Assembly (NCBI GenBank): GCA_029252405.1
Contig: JAQXBM010000035.1
Span: 1 to 64,000 of the forward strand
Length of the DNA: 64,000 nt
Direction: 5' to 3'
DNA from: Crocinitomicaceae bacterium
GTDB lineage: Bacteria > Bacteroidota > Bacteroidia > Flavobacteriales_D > Crocinitomicaceae
The stretch's first letter is position 1; each line of letters starts with the position of its first letter. A program made the translations under genes and the position numbers. Shown here piece by piece: positions 35,039 through 44,086 of the stretch. The notes under the pieces are model-generated. The model searched no databases and was not told the origin of the DNA. It was given only the letters and a program-made list of their open reading frames with translations.

Positions 35039-35965
35039 ATGAATAGAGGGAGAGGGAAAAATAGTTCAGATGGCTCACGCGGACGCGGTGGTGATTCGAA
35101 AAGAAAATCAGCTAAAGGAAAAGACGCACCGAAAGGAGGACGTCCGAACTCTAGAACCGATAAGAAGGATGGAGCCAAATCGCGCGACAAAGGAAAATAC
35201 GTCGATTTCAAGGACAAGCAGCGCCAACGAAAAGGTGATACACTGCCGTCATTTGGTGACGATGTCCGTTTGAACAAGTTCCTGTCGAATGCTGGAATTG
35301 CCTCTCGTCGAGAAGCTGACGTCCTGATTTCAACAGGAGTGGTAAGTGTAAATGGTAAAATCGTCACTGAAATGGGTTACAAAGTGAAGCCTGGTGATGA
35401 AGTCAAATACGATGGTCACTCCATCAAAGCTGCAACAAAACGCTACGTTCTTCTCAACAAACCAAAAGGATTTGTTACCTCTTTGAATGACCCATTTGGG
35501 CGAAAAAATGCCTACGGATTGATTCAAAAAGCATGCAAGGAAGCGGTTTTCCCAATGGGAAAAATGGACAAAGATGCTGTGGGACTTGTGTTGTACACGA
35601 ACGACAGCGATTTGGAAAAGAAGTTAACGCATCCAAAGCACAAACCAGTACGATTGTATCAAGTTGAGTTGACGCGTAAAATGCAACCAGAGGACATGGA
35701 AAAATTGCGTGCTGGCGTTTTATTGGATGACGGTACAATTCGTTTCGACAAGGCTGAATACGTTTCTGGAAAAGAGATGTACGAAATTGGACTGGAAGTT
35801 CGATCAACGAAAAGTCAAATTGTGCACCGTGCACTCGAAGCTTTGGGATACAATATTTCAAAGTTGGACCGAGTGACATATGCTGGATTGACAAAGAAAG
35901 ATTTACCGCGTGGTCATTACCGCTTGTTGACAGAAAAAGAAGTCGCGTTTTTAAAAATGAATTAG
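35039..35965 (+). CDS. RluB/RsuA-type pseudouridine synthase with variant active-site motifs
   Basis: 308 aa. The first ~75 residues are a Gly/Arg/Lys-rich disordered extension, typical of Bacteroidota members. The S4 RNA-binding domain follows (about 77-125: RLNKFLSNAGIASRREADVL). The catalytic domain begins YVLLNKPKGFVTSLNDPFGR. The segment around the catalytic Asp reads GKMDKDAVGLVLYTND (D177) where the family has GRLDxxTxGLLLLTND, and the later conserved EGRNRxVRRMFExLG reads RSTKSQIVHRALEALG. Retention of Asp suggests activity, but substrate handling may differ. Target rRNA position is unknown. First gene of a three-gene unit with exactly abutting ORFs. Confidence 0.85.
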   Translation: MNRGRGKNSSDGSRGRGGDSKRKSAKGKDAPKGGRPNSRTDKKDGAKSRDKGKYVDFKDKQRQRKGDTLPSFGDDVRLNKFLSNAGIASRREADVLISTGVVSVNGKIVTEMGYKVKPGDEVKYDGHSIKAATKRYVLLNKPKGFVTSLNDPFGRKNAYGLIQKACKEAVFPMGKMDKDAVGLVLYTNDSDLEKKLTHPKHKPVRLYQVELTRKMQPEDMEKLRAGVLLDDGTIRFDKAEYVSGKEMYEIGLEVRSTKSQIVHRALEALGYNISKLDRVTYAGLTKKDLPRGHYRLLTEKEVAFLKMN

Positions 35966-36664
35966 ATGAAGAGTGCATTTTGGATGTTGCTAATAGTTCT
36001 TGTTGGGATGACTTCCTGTGAAGAAGAAATAGTGGAGGAAACGAATGTTTCGAGCAATGAATTTGCTGAATTCTTTTATCCATACGATACGATTCCAAAG
36101 ATTTACGTTTTTCGGAATATTGTGAACGGGATCGAAGAAGAATTTCACCGCGTTTTCTCAATCAATGATTCTAAAGGAAAGCACATTGTCGTTGAAGTGT
36201 ACAAAGCTGATGGACGAATTACTGAAGCCTTGAACTATAACCTTGACAGCTTGAATGTAATCGATCACATGGTTGTTGATCGAAACATGGAAAACAAGAA
36301 GGCTGAGCTGTTAAAAAACAAACTCATCCCTGATGATAAAAAATCGACCGCTTCTTTCGCGAGTCGTTTTGCTGGGATCAAAGATTCAACGATGTTTCTA
36401 AAAGAGCTTGATCGCAAGTTCAGCTCAACAACAAAAATAGACGTACTAGATAAGCAGGTTTCGGCGACAATCTTCAACGATTATATACGAATGACCCTGT
36501 TTAATCCGTTTACAAAGGAGGAAAGCGTTGGTCAGTGGGAGTTTGTGAATTACTTTGCTTCGGGTTACGGACTCGTTGAATGGCACACTCCAGACAAAAG
36601 TTTTCATTATCGACTAGAAAAAATCATCTCTCAAGATGAGTTCGTAAACTTAATGAGTAAATAA
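35966..36664 (+). CDS. Hypothetical lipoprotein, 232 aa
   Basis: MKSAFWMLLIVLVGMTSC is a lipoprotein signal (lipobox MTSC). The mature protein has an acidic start (EEEIVEETNVSSNEFAE) and a mixed alpha/beta body (VFRNIVNGIEEEFHRVFSIN). No family recognised. It begins directly after the stop of the pseudouridine synthase and ends directly before the next ATG, so it is in a tight operon; linkage to RNA modification is probably only operonic. Confidence 0.78.
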   Translation: MKSAFWMLLIVLVGMTSCEEEIVEETNVSSNEFAEFFYPYDTIPKIYVFRNIVNGIEEEFHRVFSINDSKGKHIVVEVYKADGRITEALNYNLDSLNVIDHMVVDRNMENKKAELLKNKLIPDDKKSTASFASRFAGIKDSTMFLKELDRKFSSTTKIDVLDKQVSATIFNDYIRMTLFNPFTKEESVGQWEFVNYFASGYGLVEWHTPDKSFHYRLEKIISQDEFVNLMSK

Positions 36665-37549
36665 ATGAGGTACGCTCTTCTTATCCTTGCTTTGGCGTTC
36701 GCGCCTTTGTTCACATCGGCTCAATCGTCTTGGAAAAATAAAAAGCAGAAAATTTCCCACGCCCAAGGAACACTCTTTGGTTATTGGGGATACAATCGCA
36801 GTGCTTACACCAAAAGCAACATTCGCTTTGCTGGACCAGGCTACGATTTCACGATGGGAGGAGCAGTCGCTCATGATAATCCGTCTCCGCTATCGTCGGG
36901 ATACTATTGGGACCCAAAAAGCATCACAGTGCCACAATTCAATGCGCGCGTAGGTTATTACTTCAGACATCATTGGGCGATTTCGTTTGGTTACGATCAC
37001 ATGAAATACATCTTCCAAGATGCGAACGAAGTAACGTTGAGTGGTGAAGTCGATCCAGGAATTGACAACGTGACGAATTGGTCGGGAGTTTACACGGGAG
37101 AGGAAATCGTGACGAATCGCAATACTTTCCATTACGAAAATTCGGACGGATTGAACTACCTAAGGTTGGAGTTGATGCGCACGGATATGCTCGTCGCATT
37201 TGGTTCGAAAGAACAATTTGCCATTTCATCGAATGTGGGTGTGGCAACGGGAACACTTCTTTCATTCAATGACTTCGATTTTGCTGGAACGAAAAGCACG
37301 CGCACCATTTCAATGTCAGGATATGGACTTTCTGCACACGCAGCGTTGCGCTTTGAATTCTTTCGACATGTTTTCATTCAAACGCAATTCAGCGGAGGAT
37401 TCAATCATCAAGTGAAAGTTCGAACACGAAGAAGCGATCCAACGTCGTTTGCGAGGCACGCTTATGGGTATGGAATGTTCGATACTTCTATAGGGTTCTT
37501 GCTGTATATTCGCCCGACGAATAGTTGCGATAGTTGCCCAGTGTGGTAA
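36665..37549 (+). CDS. Outer-membrane beta-barrel protein
   Basis: 294 aa. Signal peptide MRYALLILALAFAPLFTSAQ. The rest shows alternating amphipathic strands with aromatic girdle residues (YWDPKSITVPQFNARVGYYF, HWAISFGYDHMKYIF, HAALRFEFFRHVFIQTQFSG) and ends in a strand without a TonB plug, so a small barrel is likely. Last gene of the yraN-side operon; a palindromic repeat follows and may act in termination. Confidence 0.75.
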   Translation: MRYALLILALAFAPLFTSAQSSWKNKKQKISHAQGTLFGYWGYNRSAYTKSNIRFAGPGYDFTMGGAVAHDNPSPLSSGYYWDPKSITVPQFNARVGYYFRHHWAISFGYDHMKYIFQDANEVTLSGEVDPGIDNVTNWSGVYTGEEIVTNRNTFHYENSDGLNYLRLELMRTDMLVAFGSKEQFAISSNVGVATGTLLSFNDFDFAGTKSTRTISMSGYGLSAHAALRFEFFRHVFIQTQFSGGFNHQVKVRTRRSDPTSFARHAYGYGMFDTSIGFLLYIRPTNSCDSCPVW

Positions 37550-37568
37550 TAAAGATTCCTCAATTCGA

Positions 37569-37635
37569 GGGCTGAGCGGAGCCGAAGTCCGCAATCAGTT
37601 AGTTATTTCAGGCTTAGACTCCGCTCAGCCTTCGC
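37569..37635. repeat. Inverted copies of a dispersed palindromic element
   Basis: GGGCTGAGCGGAGCCGAAGT (37569-37588) is followed by GACTCCGCTCAGCCTTCGCT from 37617; GGCTGAGCGGAG and CTCCGCTCAGCC pair as a 12-base stem (37570-37581 with 37619-37630). The same core occurs at 12441-12454 and inside leuS at 50066-50087. Located between two convergent genes, it may serve as a transcription stop. Confidence 0.75.
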
Positions 37636-37673
37636 TCTCTAACTTCTCGCGCGCGCTTAAACTCGCACTCTCA

Positions 37674-40112
37674 CTAATCCTTATTCCTTCCTCCCGCGAC
37701 CTTAAAATCAATCTTGTAATAGAAGATCGGCAAGAAACCTAATTGCGTTTGCTCAGCAATTGGCTCCTGAGTTGGGTCAGCTAAATTCGGCGCGTAGGTC
37801 AAGCTCAACAAGTTCTCCGTATTCAGAATATTCACCAAGTCCAAACCGATTTCGTGCGTTACCTTTTCAGTATTCAGTTTCCAGCTGATTTTCAAATCGG
37901 CGCGGAAATAATCTCTGAATTGACGCTCGTTGAAAGCAGAATCAATGTAAATGACTTCGTTCAATAAATTGGTTTGAGCCACATCTACAAATCCGTATCG
38001 CTTACCTCCTGCCACAGTCATCTTTAATCCAATTCCGAGCGTTTGCCTTGGCGAAAGTTTGAATTCTTTCCCTCCCAACAAGTTGGCGATGTATGTTCCA
38101 TTGTACGATGTATTTCTCAAGATTCCATCGCTTCCGCGGTACTTAGAATCATACGCTGTTGCTGAAAACAAGAAGAAGAAAGACTTGTCGAAGTATTTCT
38201 GAACGGTCAATTCGATTCCGTAGTTGTATCCGTCACCCGTGTTCATTAATTCTGTTGGGAAGAATCGTGCGAACCCACTTCCCATGTTGATCAATGAGAA
38301 AGATGATGGCGCAACCGTTACTGGCACATCGTACACATATTGGTAGTACGCCTCTGTTTTGATGTTCAAACTATTCTTAAACGACTTCTCGTATCCAATT
38401 CCGGTATGCACACTTCGTGAGAAGCCCATGTCATCGTTGTCGTAGATTTTGTTTCCATCTCCATCAAAACGGTGGTAGAAGTAGGTGTACATCGGTTGTG
38501 TTTGGCTGTGCATTCCTGCCCCAGCAAAAATCGACTGATTTCCTTTCATGTTGAGTTTCCAACCAATTCTCGGCTCAGCATAACTGATCGAGTTACCTTG
38601 TGTGAAATACTGCGAGTGAACACCTGCTGTGAAGGCCATGTTTTTAGTCGGACGCCATTTCCATTGTACGAAAGGCTGCACTAAAAATGCGGTTCCTTTG
38701 TAATCCCAGCGATTCACGAAGGCCGTATGTGGAACATTTAATACTGAATCTTGCATGTTGAAGAAATACGCATCCACATTGATTCCGGCTTTGATCAAAT
38801 GCTTTCTTCCGATTTTGTGATTTAAGCTAAAGAATCCTGATCCTTTTCCAATTGTGAATTGGTAGCCCATCAACTGGTACATTGAATCAATTGAGATTGA
38901 ATTCGTCGTTGCGTCATAAGATCGAACCAAAAAGTCGTGGTGCGAGTTTTGATTTTCACGAGAGAAAGCGACTGTTGCAGCCACGTACGTCTTCTCGTTC
39001 AATGGCTTCTTCAAACTAAGGCCTGAAACGAACATGTTGGTTCTGAAATATTGATCGCGGTCTCCCTCGCCGTACACCTCTTCCGTTTCACCAGTTTGCT
39101 CTGAGATCACAATATCAATCGAACTTGCTCCGCCAATGGCGAACAATGACATCGCTCCGCCATTTTTCAATCGCCAGTTACATTTAAAGGCACCATCATA
39201 GTATAATGGAACGGCATCGGTGCCCAACTGGATCCCAATCGCTTTGAACAAACTCAATGTCGAGTAACGTCCCATTGCCAAATAACTTGCTGAACCACTT
39301 TTGTTCAAAGGTCCTTCCGCCAAGACTTCCGTTCCTAAGAATCCAAATTGACCTGTGAACTCGTGACGCTTGTTGTTTCCGTTTCTCAGTTTTAAATCAA
39401 ACACCCCAGAAGTTGAATTTCCATATTCCGCTGGAAAGGCACTCATGAAGAAATCAGAATTTGCCAAGATCTTGTTATTCAAAATAGAAACAGGTCCACC
39501 CGTACTTCCAGAAATAGCAAAGTGAGATGGATTTGGAATGTCAATTCCTTCTACTTTCCAAACAACTCCCAAGGGAGAATTTCCACGGATCACGATGTCG
39601 TTTCTTGAATCATCCGCTCCACCTACACCTGCGAAGTTAGATGCCATACGTGCGGGATCTGAACGGGACCCTGGATACCGATCTGTTTCAGCCACACTAA
39701 ATTGTTGTGCAGAGATCAGTGCCATCTCGTTAATCGTTTCACCCTTCTTCACTCCTGAAACAACAACTTCTTCCTCTTCTTGGAAAGACTGCTGCATGGG
39801 CAATTCAATTACTAATTCTTTTCCCGAGTTGACTTCAATGGTAATCGAATTGACATCGTAGGACATAACAGAAGCGACCAATTCATGCTTACCAACGGGA
39901 ACGTCTTTGATCAAAAAGAATCCATCTTCGTCCGTTCGTGCTCTCAGAATTAGCGTTGTATCACTCGTGAAAATATCAACTCGTGCTCCAAACAGTGGAA
40001 AGCGTGTTTCCGAATCGATTAATTGTCCTCTAACATTCTGGGTTGGTTGCTGCGCAAAAGACGCATACGTGAGCATTAGGAATAATGCTGTAAGTAGTTT
40101 CTTGGTCATCAT
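37674..40112 (-). CDS. TonB-dependent outer-membrane receptor
   Basis: 812 aa. ATG at 40112 with a second Met one codon on. A signal peptide (MTKKLLTALFLMLTYASFAQ) is followed by a carboxypeptidase-regulatory-like beta sandwich (about 25-110: VRGQLIDSETRFPLFGARVD), a plug domain (about 120-230: RYPGSRSDPARMASNFAGVG, VIRGNSPLGVVWKVEGIDIP) and a beta barrel to the C-terminus. No SusD partner lies next to it. It starts 18 bases after a peptide-type substrate-binding lipoprotein on the same strand, so the two form one operon. Substrate unknown; oligopeptide or similar is possible from the partner. Confidence 0.92.
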   Translation of the reverse strand: MMTKKLLTALFLMLTYASFAQQPTQNVRGQLIDSETRFPLFGARVDIFTSDTTLILRARTDEDGFFLIKDVPVGKHELVASVMSYDVNSITIEVNSGKELVIELPMQQSFQEEEEVVVSGVKKGETINEMALISAQQFSVAETDRYPGSRSDPARMASNFAGVGGADDSRNDIVIRGNSPLGVVWKVEGIDIPNPSHFAISGSTGGPVSILNNKILANSDFFMSAFPAEYGNSTSGVFDLKLRNGNNKRHEFTGQFGFLGTEVLAEGPLNKSGSASYLAMGRYSTLSLFKAIGIQLGTDAVPLYYDGAFKCNWRLKNGGAMSLFAIGGASSIDIVISEQTGETEEVYGEGDRDQYFRTNMFVSGLSLKKPLNEKTYVAATVAFSRENQNSHHDFLVRSYDATTNSISIDSMYQLMGYQFTIGKGSGFFSLNHKIGRKHLIKAGINVDAYFFNMQDSVLNVPHTAFVNRWDYKGTAFLVQPFVQWKWRPTKNMAFTAGVHSQYFTQGNSISYAEPRIGWKLNMKGNQSIFAGAGMHSQTQPMYTYFYHRFDGDGNKIYDNDDMGFSRSVHTGIGYEKSFKNSLNIKTEAYYQYVYDVPVTVAPSSFSLINMGSGFARFFPTELMNTGDGYNYGIELTVQKYFDKSFFFLFSATAYDSKYRGSDGILRNTSYNGTYIANLLGGKEFKLSPRQTLGIGLKMTVAGGKRYGFVDVAQTNLLNEVIYIDSAFNERQFRDYFRADLKISWKLNTEKVTHEIGLDLVNILNTENLLSLTYAPNLADPTQEPIAEQTQLGFLPIFYYKIDFKVAGGRNKD

Positions 40113-40130
40113 GGGTAGTATGATTTAAAG

Positions 40131-41876
40131 TTAGCCCTTTTTCTGAGCCATGTGCTTTTCGTACTCTTCTTCGGTCCAATCTTTCAGGTAGACGCGCGTA
40201 AAATCAAAGATGTTAATGGCGTTGAAGTGGAAGTTTCGAACTCGCGAATAGGTGATTTCGATATCACCAGTGTACCAAAGCGGCATAAGTGGTGGGTCGT
40301 CCATCAGGGCAACCTCCGCTTGGTTAAAGTATTTCAATTGATCCGTAATTTTTGACGCCTCCCTTGCTTTCTTGTAGTATTCATCAAAGATTGGATTACG
40401 GTAACGCGATTTATTAATCGAAGAGCGCTCAGATGGATCATCAGGAACAAATTTACCGTAGAAGTTCATTAAGAAAGTCTCTGGGTTCGGATAATCGGCG
40501 CTCCATCCCATTCTAAAGATGTCGCCATTTCCTGTCTCGCCATCAAGATTCAATTGTTCGAATGTCGAACCGTCAATGTTGATGTTGATTCCTAATACTT
40601 GAAAGATTTGTTTGGATACTTCATCAGCAACTGCGGAATGCGTGTCATTGATATTGTATCGCAATTCAACAGAACCAAAACCTTCTCCGTTCGGATATCC
40701 CGCTTCGGCCAGCAACTTTCTCGCTAAATCTGGATCGAAGTCGTATCCTTTTTCCTTGATTTTACCGAAATCGTACCCTTTGAGTGTTTTAGATACAGGT
40801 GGTGTAATTCCGTAGTAACCCAATTCCGCATATTGATTGCGCAGAATCTCACGACCGATTACTTCTTTATTGATTGCATAGTTGAATGCTTTACGAACAC
40901 GCGCGTCCTTGAATCGAGGATCGTTCATGTTGAACAAGTAATAATTCGATTCGAGCAAAGGATTGTTCGCTAAGATCAATTTAGGTGGCTTCGAATTGAA
41001 ATCTTGAATTCTTCCTTCAAGCATTCGAGTAATTCTGCTGGTTGGTAATCCAACGATCAAATCAGTTTTACCCGTTTCGAACATATCAAGCTGTTCTAAC
41101 TTTCGACTTTGAATGTAAAAAACCAAGCTATCTAAATAAGGTAATGCGTTACCGTCATCATCTTTTAGATAGTAATCTTCGTTTTTCGTTAGAATGATGG
41201 CAGGTTGTTCTCCCTTTTCGTATTTCGAATATTTGAATGGTCCCGTACCGATCGCATCCCCTTCAGCATCGGCCTCAATCATTTTCTTTGAAACGATGGA
41301 AGCAGTAATGTAAGCGAGTTTGTACAAAAAGTTATGATCCTCGTACAGGAGCTCAAACTTAATCTTGTTGCCTTTGGCCGTAATTCCCTTAATGGAATTT
41401 GCTTTTCCATTGTGAAAATCATCTGCACCCTTCACCAAGGACTTTAACATATAAGCATAAGTAGCAGGTGTATTTCCATCTGCATCTTTCTTGCAACCCA
41501 TCTCAAAAGACTTAATTACATCCTCTGGGGTCATCAAACGATCATCTAAAGAAGAAAAAACTTCGTGATCATGAAAGTAAACGTTGTCTCTTAACGTGAA
41601 TTCGTATGTTTTTCCGTTATCGCTAATCGTCCAATCTTTGGCAAGCTTAGGAATTATCTTCGTAGTTTTCGGATCCATTCCGACTAAACATTCGTTGATT
41701 TGCATCAAGATGGTTGAGGAATAATAATCCGTTACGTTTCTAGGGATATGCGTAGCTGGGCCGTTGTTTAGAGCCAATGAGAAAGTACCTCCAGCATGCT
41801 CGAATTGCTGCACTTTTTCGGATTCGCAGGATGAAGCAAATAGCGCTAAAAATAATACGAGGTAGGTGCTTCTCAT
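40131..41876 (-). CDS. ABC-type substrate-binding lipoprotein (SBP family 5)
   Basis: 581 aa. Lipobox ASSC in MRSTYLVLFLALFASSC (Cys 17). The family 5 (peptide/nickel/oligopeptide) pattern is clear: TFSLALNNGPATHIPRNVTD, DWTISDNGKTYEFTLRDNVY, GTGPFKYSKYEKGEQP, RFKDARVRKAFNYAINKEVI and DYPNPETFLMNFYGKF. In Bacteroidota it is likely anchored in the outer or inner membrane facing the periplasm. It lies directly upstream of a TonB receptor gene and no ABC permease or ATPase gene is adjacent. Substrate is probably a peptide, but unproven. Confidence 0.93.
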   Translation of the reverse strand: MRSTYLVLFLALFASSCESEKVQQFEHAGGTFSLALNNGPATHIPRNVTDYYSSTILMQINECLVGMDPKTTKIIPKLAKDWTISDNGKTYEFTLRDNVYFHDHEVFSSLDDRLMTPEDVIKSFEMGCKKDADGNTPATYAYMLKSLVKGADDFHNGKANSIKGITAKGNKIKFELLYEDHNFLYKLAYITASIVSKKMIEADAEGDAIGTGPFKYSKYEKGEQPAIILTKNEDYYLKDDDGNALPYLDSLVFYIQSRKLEQLDMFETGKTDLIVGLPTSRITRMLEGRIQDFNSKPPKLILANNPLLESNYYLFNMNDPRFKDARVRKAFNYAINKEVIGREILRNQYAELGYYGITPPVSKTLKGYDFGKIKEKGYDFDPDLARKLLAEAGYPNGEGFGSVELRYNINDTHSAVADEVSKQIFQVLGININIDGSTFEQLNLDGETGNGDIFRMGWSADYPNPETFLMNFYGKFVPDDPSERSSINKSRYRNPIFDEYYKKAREASKITDQLKYFNQAEVALMDDPPLMPLWYTGDIEITYSRVRNFHFNAINIFDFTRVYLKDWTEEEYEKHMAQKKG

Positions 41877-42035
41877 TCAAAACCAACTTTAAGGATGCCT
41901 ACAAGAATAATAAAATTCTCGAAATCTACCCAATAAAGAACTGACTGGAAACGCAAAAGAATGTGATTATCTGAACTATTTGTTGTAAATTATCTCATTC
42001 TTACGAGAAAAAGATGGAAATTATTCGCATAGAAA

Positions 42036-42067
42036 ATTGTTCCCGTCGAAGAAACATATTATATTTG
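42036..42067 (+). promoter_or_regulatory. Candidate promoter of the secreted protein at 42143
   Basis: ATTG (42036-42039), 20 bases, then TATATTTG (42060-42067), an exact TAnnTTTG. Spacing is one base longer than consensus. It would give a leader of about 70 bases. Confidence 0.42.
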
Positions 42068-42142
42068 CTTCTTTCTAACAAGAATACCGTACTAAACTTT
42101 GTCTGTACTACTAGAAAAGGACAATGTTATGAACTCTTTTAA

Positions 42143-42940
42143 ATGAAACGATTAATTCTCTTTTTGGTTGTCTGTTTGTCCTCAGTTTCGGCTATGGCGG
42201 CTCTTTCTGTGGAAGGTACGTATCAAGGAAAAAACTTATATGTCCAAAATCCAATGGACGATGAAGGATTTGGATACTGTGCAACAAAGGTTACCGTGAA
42301 TGGTGACATCATGCCTGGAGGAACCAGTGTTGGTGCTTTCGAAATTGATTTTTCCCTATTCAACATTGAAATTGGCGAACCTGTATTCATCGTGATTGAA
42401 CACAATGACGGCTGCAGACCTAAAGTTTTAAACCCTGAAGTTCTTTTACCTCGTTCTACCTTTAAGGTTGAATCAATTACTGTTGATAGCGATGGTAATT
42501 TAAAATGGCAAACTTCTGGAGAGCAAGGAAAATTGCCTTTCGTAATTGAACAATACCGCTGGAATAAGTGGGTTTCAATTGGCGAGGTTGATGGAAAAGG
42601 TTCTGGAAACGTAAACGACTACAAGTTTTCTGTAACTCCGCACTCTGGAGAAAATACAGTGCGTGTCACTCAAAGTGATCACTCAGGAACGAAGCGTCCT
42701 TCGAAAGAAGTGAAGTTCTCGTCTAATGCACCAGTGGTAGAGAAATCACCTAAGAAGGTCAAAAATGAGATTAAGTTCTTAGCGAACGGAGCACCAGTTC
42801 AAACGCGCTACGAGATTTACGATGCGTACGGAAACATTGTGAAAAAAGGAGTTGGATCTAAAGTAAATTGCTCGAACTTATTGCGCGGTGTTTACTACAT
42901 CAACTTTGATAACATTAACGAAAAGTTCATTAAGAACTAA
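42143..42940 (+). CDS. Secreted protein with short T9SS-like C-terminal domain
   Basis: 265 aa. Signal peptide MKRLILFLVVCLSSVSAMAA. The N-terminal half is beta-rich (EGTYQGKNLYVQNPMDDEGF ... GGTSVGAFEIDFSLFNIEIG). The last ~50 residues (TRYEIYDAYGNIVKKGVGSK to FDNINEKFIKN) look like a reduced type A sorting domain: it has the YDAYGN and LLRGVYYINF strands, but no YPNP start. T9SS export is therefore likely but not certain. Function unknown. A strong terminator follows. Confidence 0.78.
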   Translation: MKRLILFLVVCLSSVSAMAALSVEGTYQGKNLYVQNPMDDEGFGYCATKVTVNGDIMPGGTSVGAFEIDFSLFNIEIGEPVFIVIEHNDGCRPKVLNPEVLLPRSTFKVESITVDSDGNLKWQTSGEQGKLPFVIEQYRWNKWVSIGEVDGKGSGNVNDYKFSVTPHSGENTVRVTQSDHSGTKRPSKEVKFSSNAPVVEKSPKKVKNEIKFLANGAPVQTRYEIYDAYGNIVKKGVGSKVNCSNLLRGVYYINFDNINEKFIKN

Positions 42941-42963
42941 GAAAATATTACAAAAAAAATTGG

Positions 42964-42998
42964 CCCCGGTCCCGATAGTTTCGGGATCGGGGTTTTTT
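42964..42998 (+). terminator. Rho-independent terminator
   Basis: CCCCGGTCCCGA (42964-42975) pairs with TCGGGATCGGGG (42981-42992), one G-T wobble, five-base loop TAGTT, followed by TTTTTT. Confidence 0.93.
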
Positions 42999-43011
42999 AA
43001 TGCTTCCAATT

Positions 43012-43443
43012 ATGATTAAGAAAATTGAACACCTCGGAATTGCTGTCAATAGTATTGAAGAATCATTGCCTATGTTCGAAACTTTGTTTTCATCGGAATG
43101 CTATAAAGAAGAAATCGTAGAATCGGAAGGTGTGCGAACTGCGTTTATTCGAGTGGGTGAATCGAAAATTGAATTGCTCGAAGCGACAAACGAAGATTCT
43201 GCCATCGCGAAGTTCCTCAGTAAATCAAGAGGTGGTTTCCACCATGTTGCCTTTGAAGTCGAGGATATTGACTCGGAATTGGAACGATTAGCAAAAGAAG
43301 GTTTTCAGCTGATTCATAAAACGCCCAAAAACGGCGCCGATAATAAGCGAATTGCGTTTTTACACCCGAAGTCGACCGCTGGATTATTAGTGGAGCTATG
43401 TCAAGAGAAAAGCGAGACTAGCGAGACATCAGAAGTTAAGTGA
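43012..43443 (+). CDS. mce: Methylmalonyl-CoA epimerase
   Basis: 143 aa. ATG 43012 is chosen (MIKKIEHLGIAVNSI); the frame's earlier ATG at 43000 overlaps the terminator. It is a VOC-family metalloenzyme converting (R)- and (S)-methylmalonyl-CoA in propionate/odd-chain catabolism. Metal ligands and core are visible: HLGIAV, ESKIELLEAT, HHVAFEVEDID, and the closing STAGLLVELCQ. The mutase genes are not in the window. It ends tail-to-tail with the HAD gene, whose coding region overlaps its last 43 bases. Confidence 0.93.
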   Translation: MIKKIEHLGIAVNSIEESLPMFETLFSSECYKEEIVESEGVRTAFIRVGESKIELLEATNEDSAIAKFLSKSRGGFHHVAFEVEDIDSELERLAKEGFQLIHKTPKNGADNKRIAFLHPKSTAGLLVELCQEKSETSETSEVK

Positions 43444-44018
43444 ACCGTATTTAAGCCCACCTTCGTCGCTCCTTTAATGTGTTGCGCAGAATCATCAATG
43501 AATAATGCGTTTTCAGGTTTGATGTTTTGTTCTTGACAGACGCGCTCGAAAATTTCTGCATTAGGTTTGCGCATGCCCATTTCATGCGACAAATACACGT
43601 GATCGAAACAGTCGTAGAAATTCACTTCACTCGTTTTCTTCCATTCTGCCAGTGCTTTTGGGATGTGAATTTCGTTTGTATTGCTCAATAAGAACAAACG
43701 GTACTTCCCTTTGAGACGTTGTAGTAAGTCTATTCCCGATTTGGGCACATCCAAAATCATCGCATTCCATGCATGCACCACTTTATTGGAAGAAGTTCCG
43801 TTTGGTAAAAAATGAAGCAAGTCATTTACGAAGCGTTGAGCGGAAATTTTCCCGATTTCCAAGTCGCTAAAAAGCGAGGTTTGATCAGCCTGAGAATAGC
43901 TTTCTTCAAAATCTTCAATTCCCAAATCCTTGAACGCGTCAATGGTTTTATGGTAATCGATGTTGATGAGCACTCCGCCGAAATCAAAAATAATGGTATC
44001 AATATTCTCCTGAATCAT
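43401..44018 (-). CDS. HAD-family phosphatase (YihX-like)
   Basis: 205 aa. Motif I IIFDFGGVLINID has nucleophile D12 with Gly two residues on, as in the YihX subgroup; motif II LFLLSNTNEIHI supplies the Ser/Thr; motif III/IV is GMRKPNAEIFERV and LFIDDSAQHIKGA with the Asp pair. The expected reaction is hydrolysis of small sugar phosphates such as alpha-glucose-1-phosphate; the substrate cannot be fixed. It overlaps the tail of mce by 43 bases. A terminator for the next gene up-strand lies just outside its start. Confidence 0.92.
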   Translation of the reverse strand: MIQENIDTIIFDFGGVLINIDYHKTIDAFKDLGIEDFEESYSQADQTSLFSDLEIGKISAQRFVNDLLHFLPNGTSSNKVVHAWNAMILDVPKSGIDLLQRLKGKYRLFLLSNTNEIHIPKALAEWKKTSEVNFYDCFDHVYLSHEMGMRKPNAEIFERVCQEQNIKPENALFIDDSAQHIKGATKVGLNTVHLTSDVSLVSLFS

Positions 44019-44030
44019 AGCTCAAAGAAA

Positions 44031-44067
44031 CAAAAAATCCCGTCCCGATATGTATCGAGACGGGATT
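44031..44067 (-). terminator. Terminator of the YceI gene
   Basis: On the - strand ATCCCGTCtCGAT pairs with ATCGgGACGGGAT around a four-base loop (44037-44067 on the + strand) and is followed by TTTTTT (44032-44037). It resembles the hairpins at 42964 and 55087. Confidence 0.8.
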
Positions 44068-44086
44068 CAACCAAAAACCAATGCTA

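Noticed and set aside
35475-36161. 228-codon antisense open frame across the pseudouridine synthase and lipoprotein genes
   Set aside because: It crosses two well-supported genes and shows no domain; shadow of coding bias.
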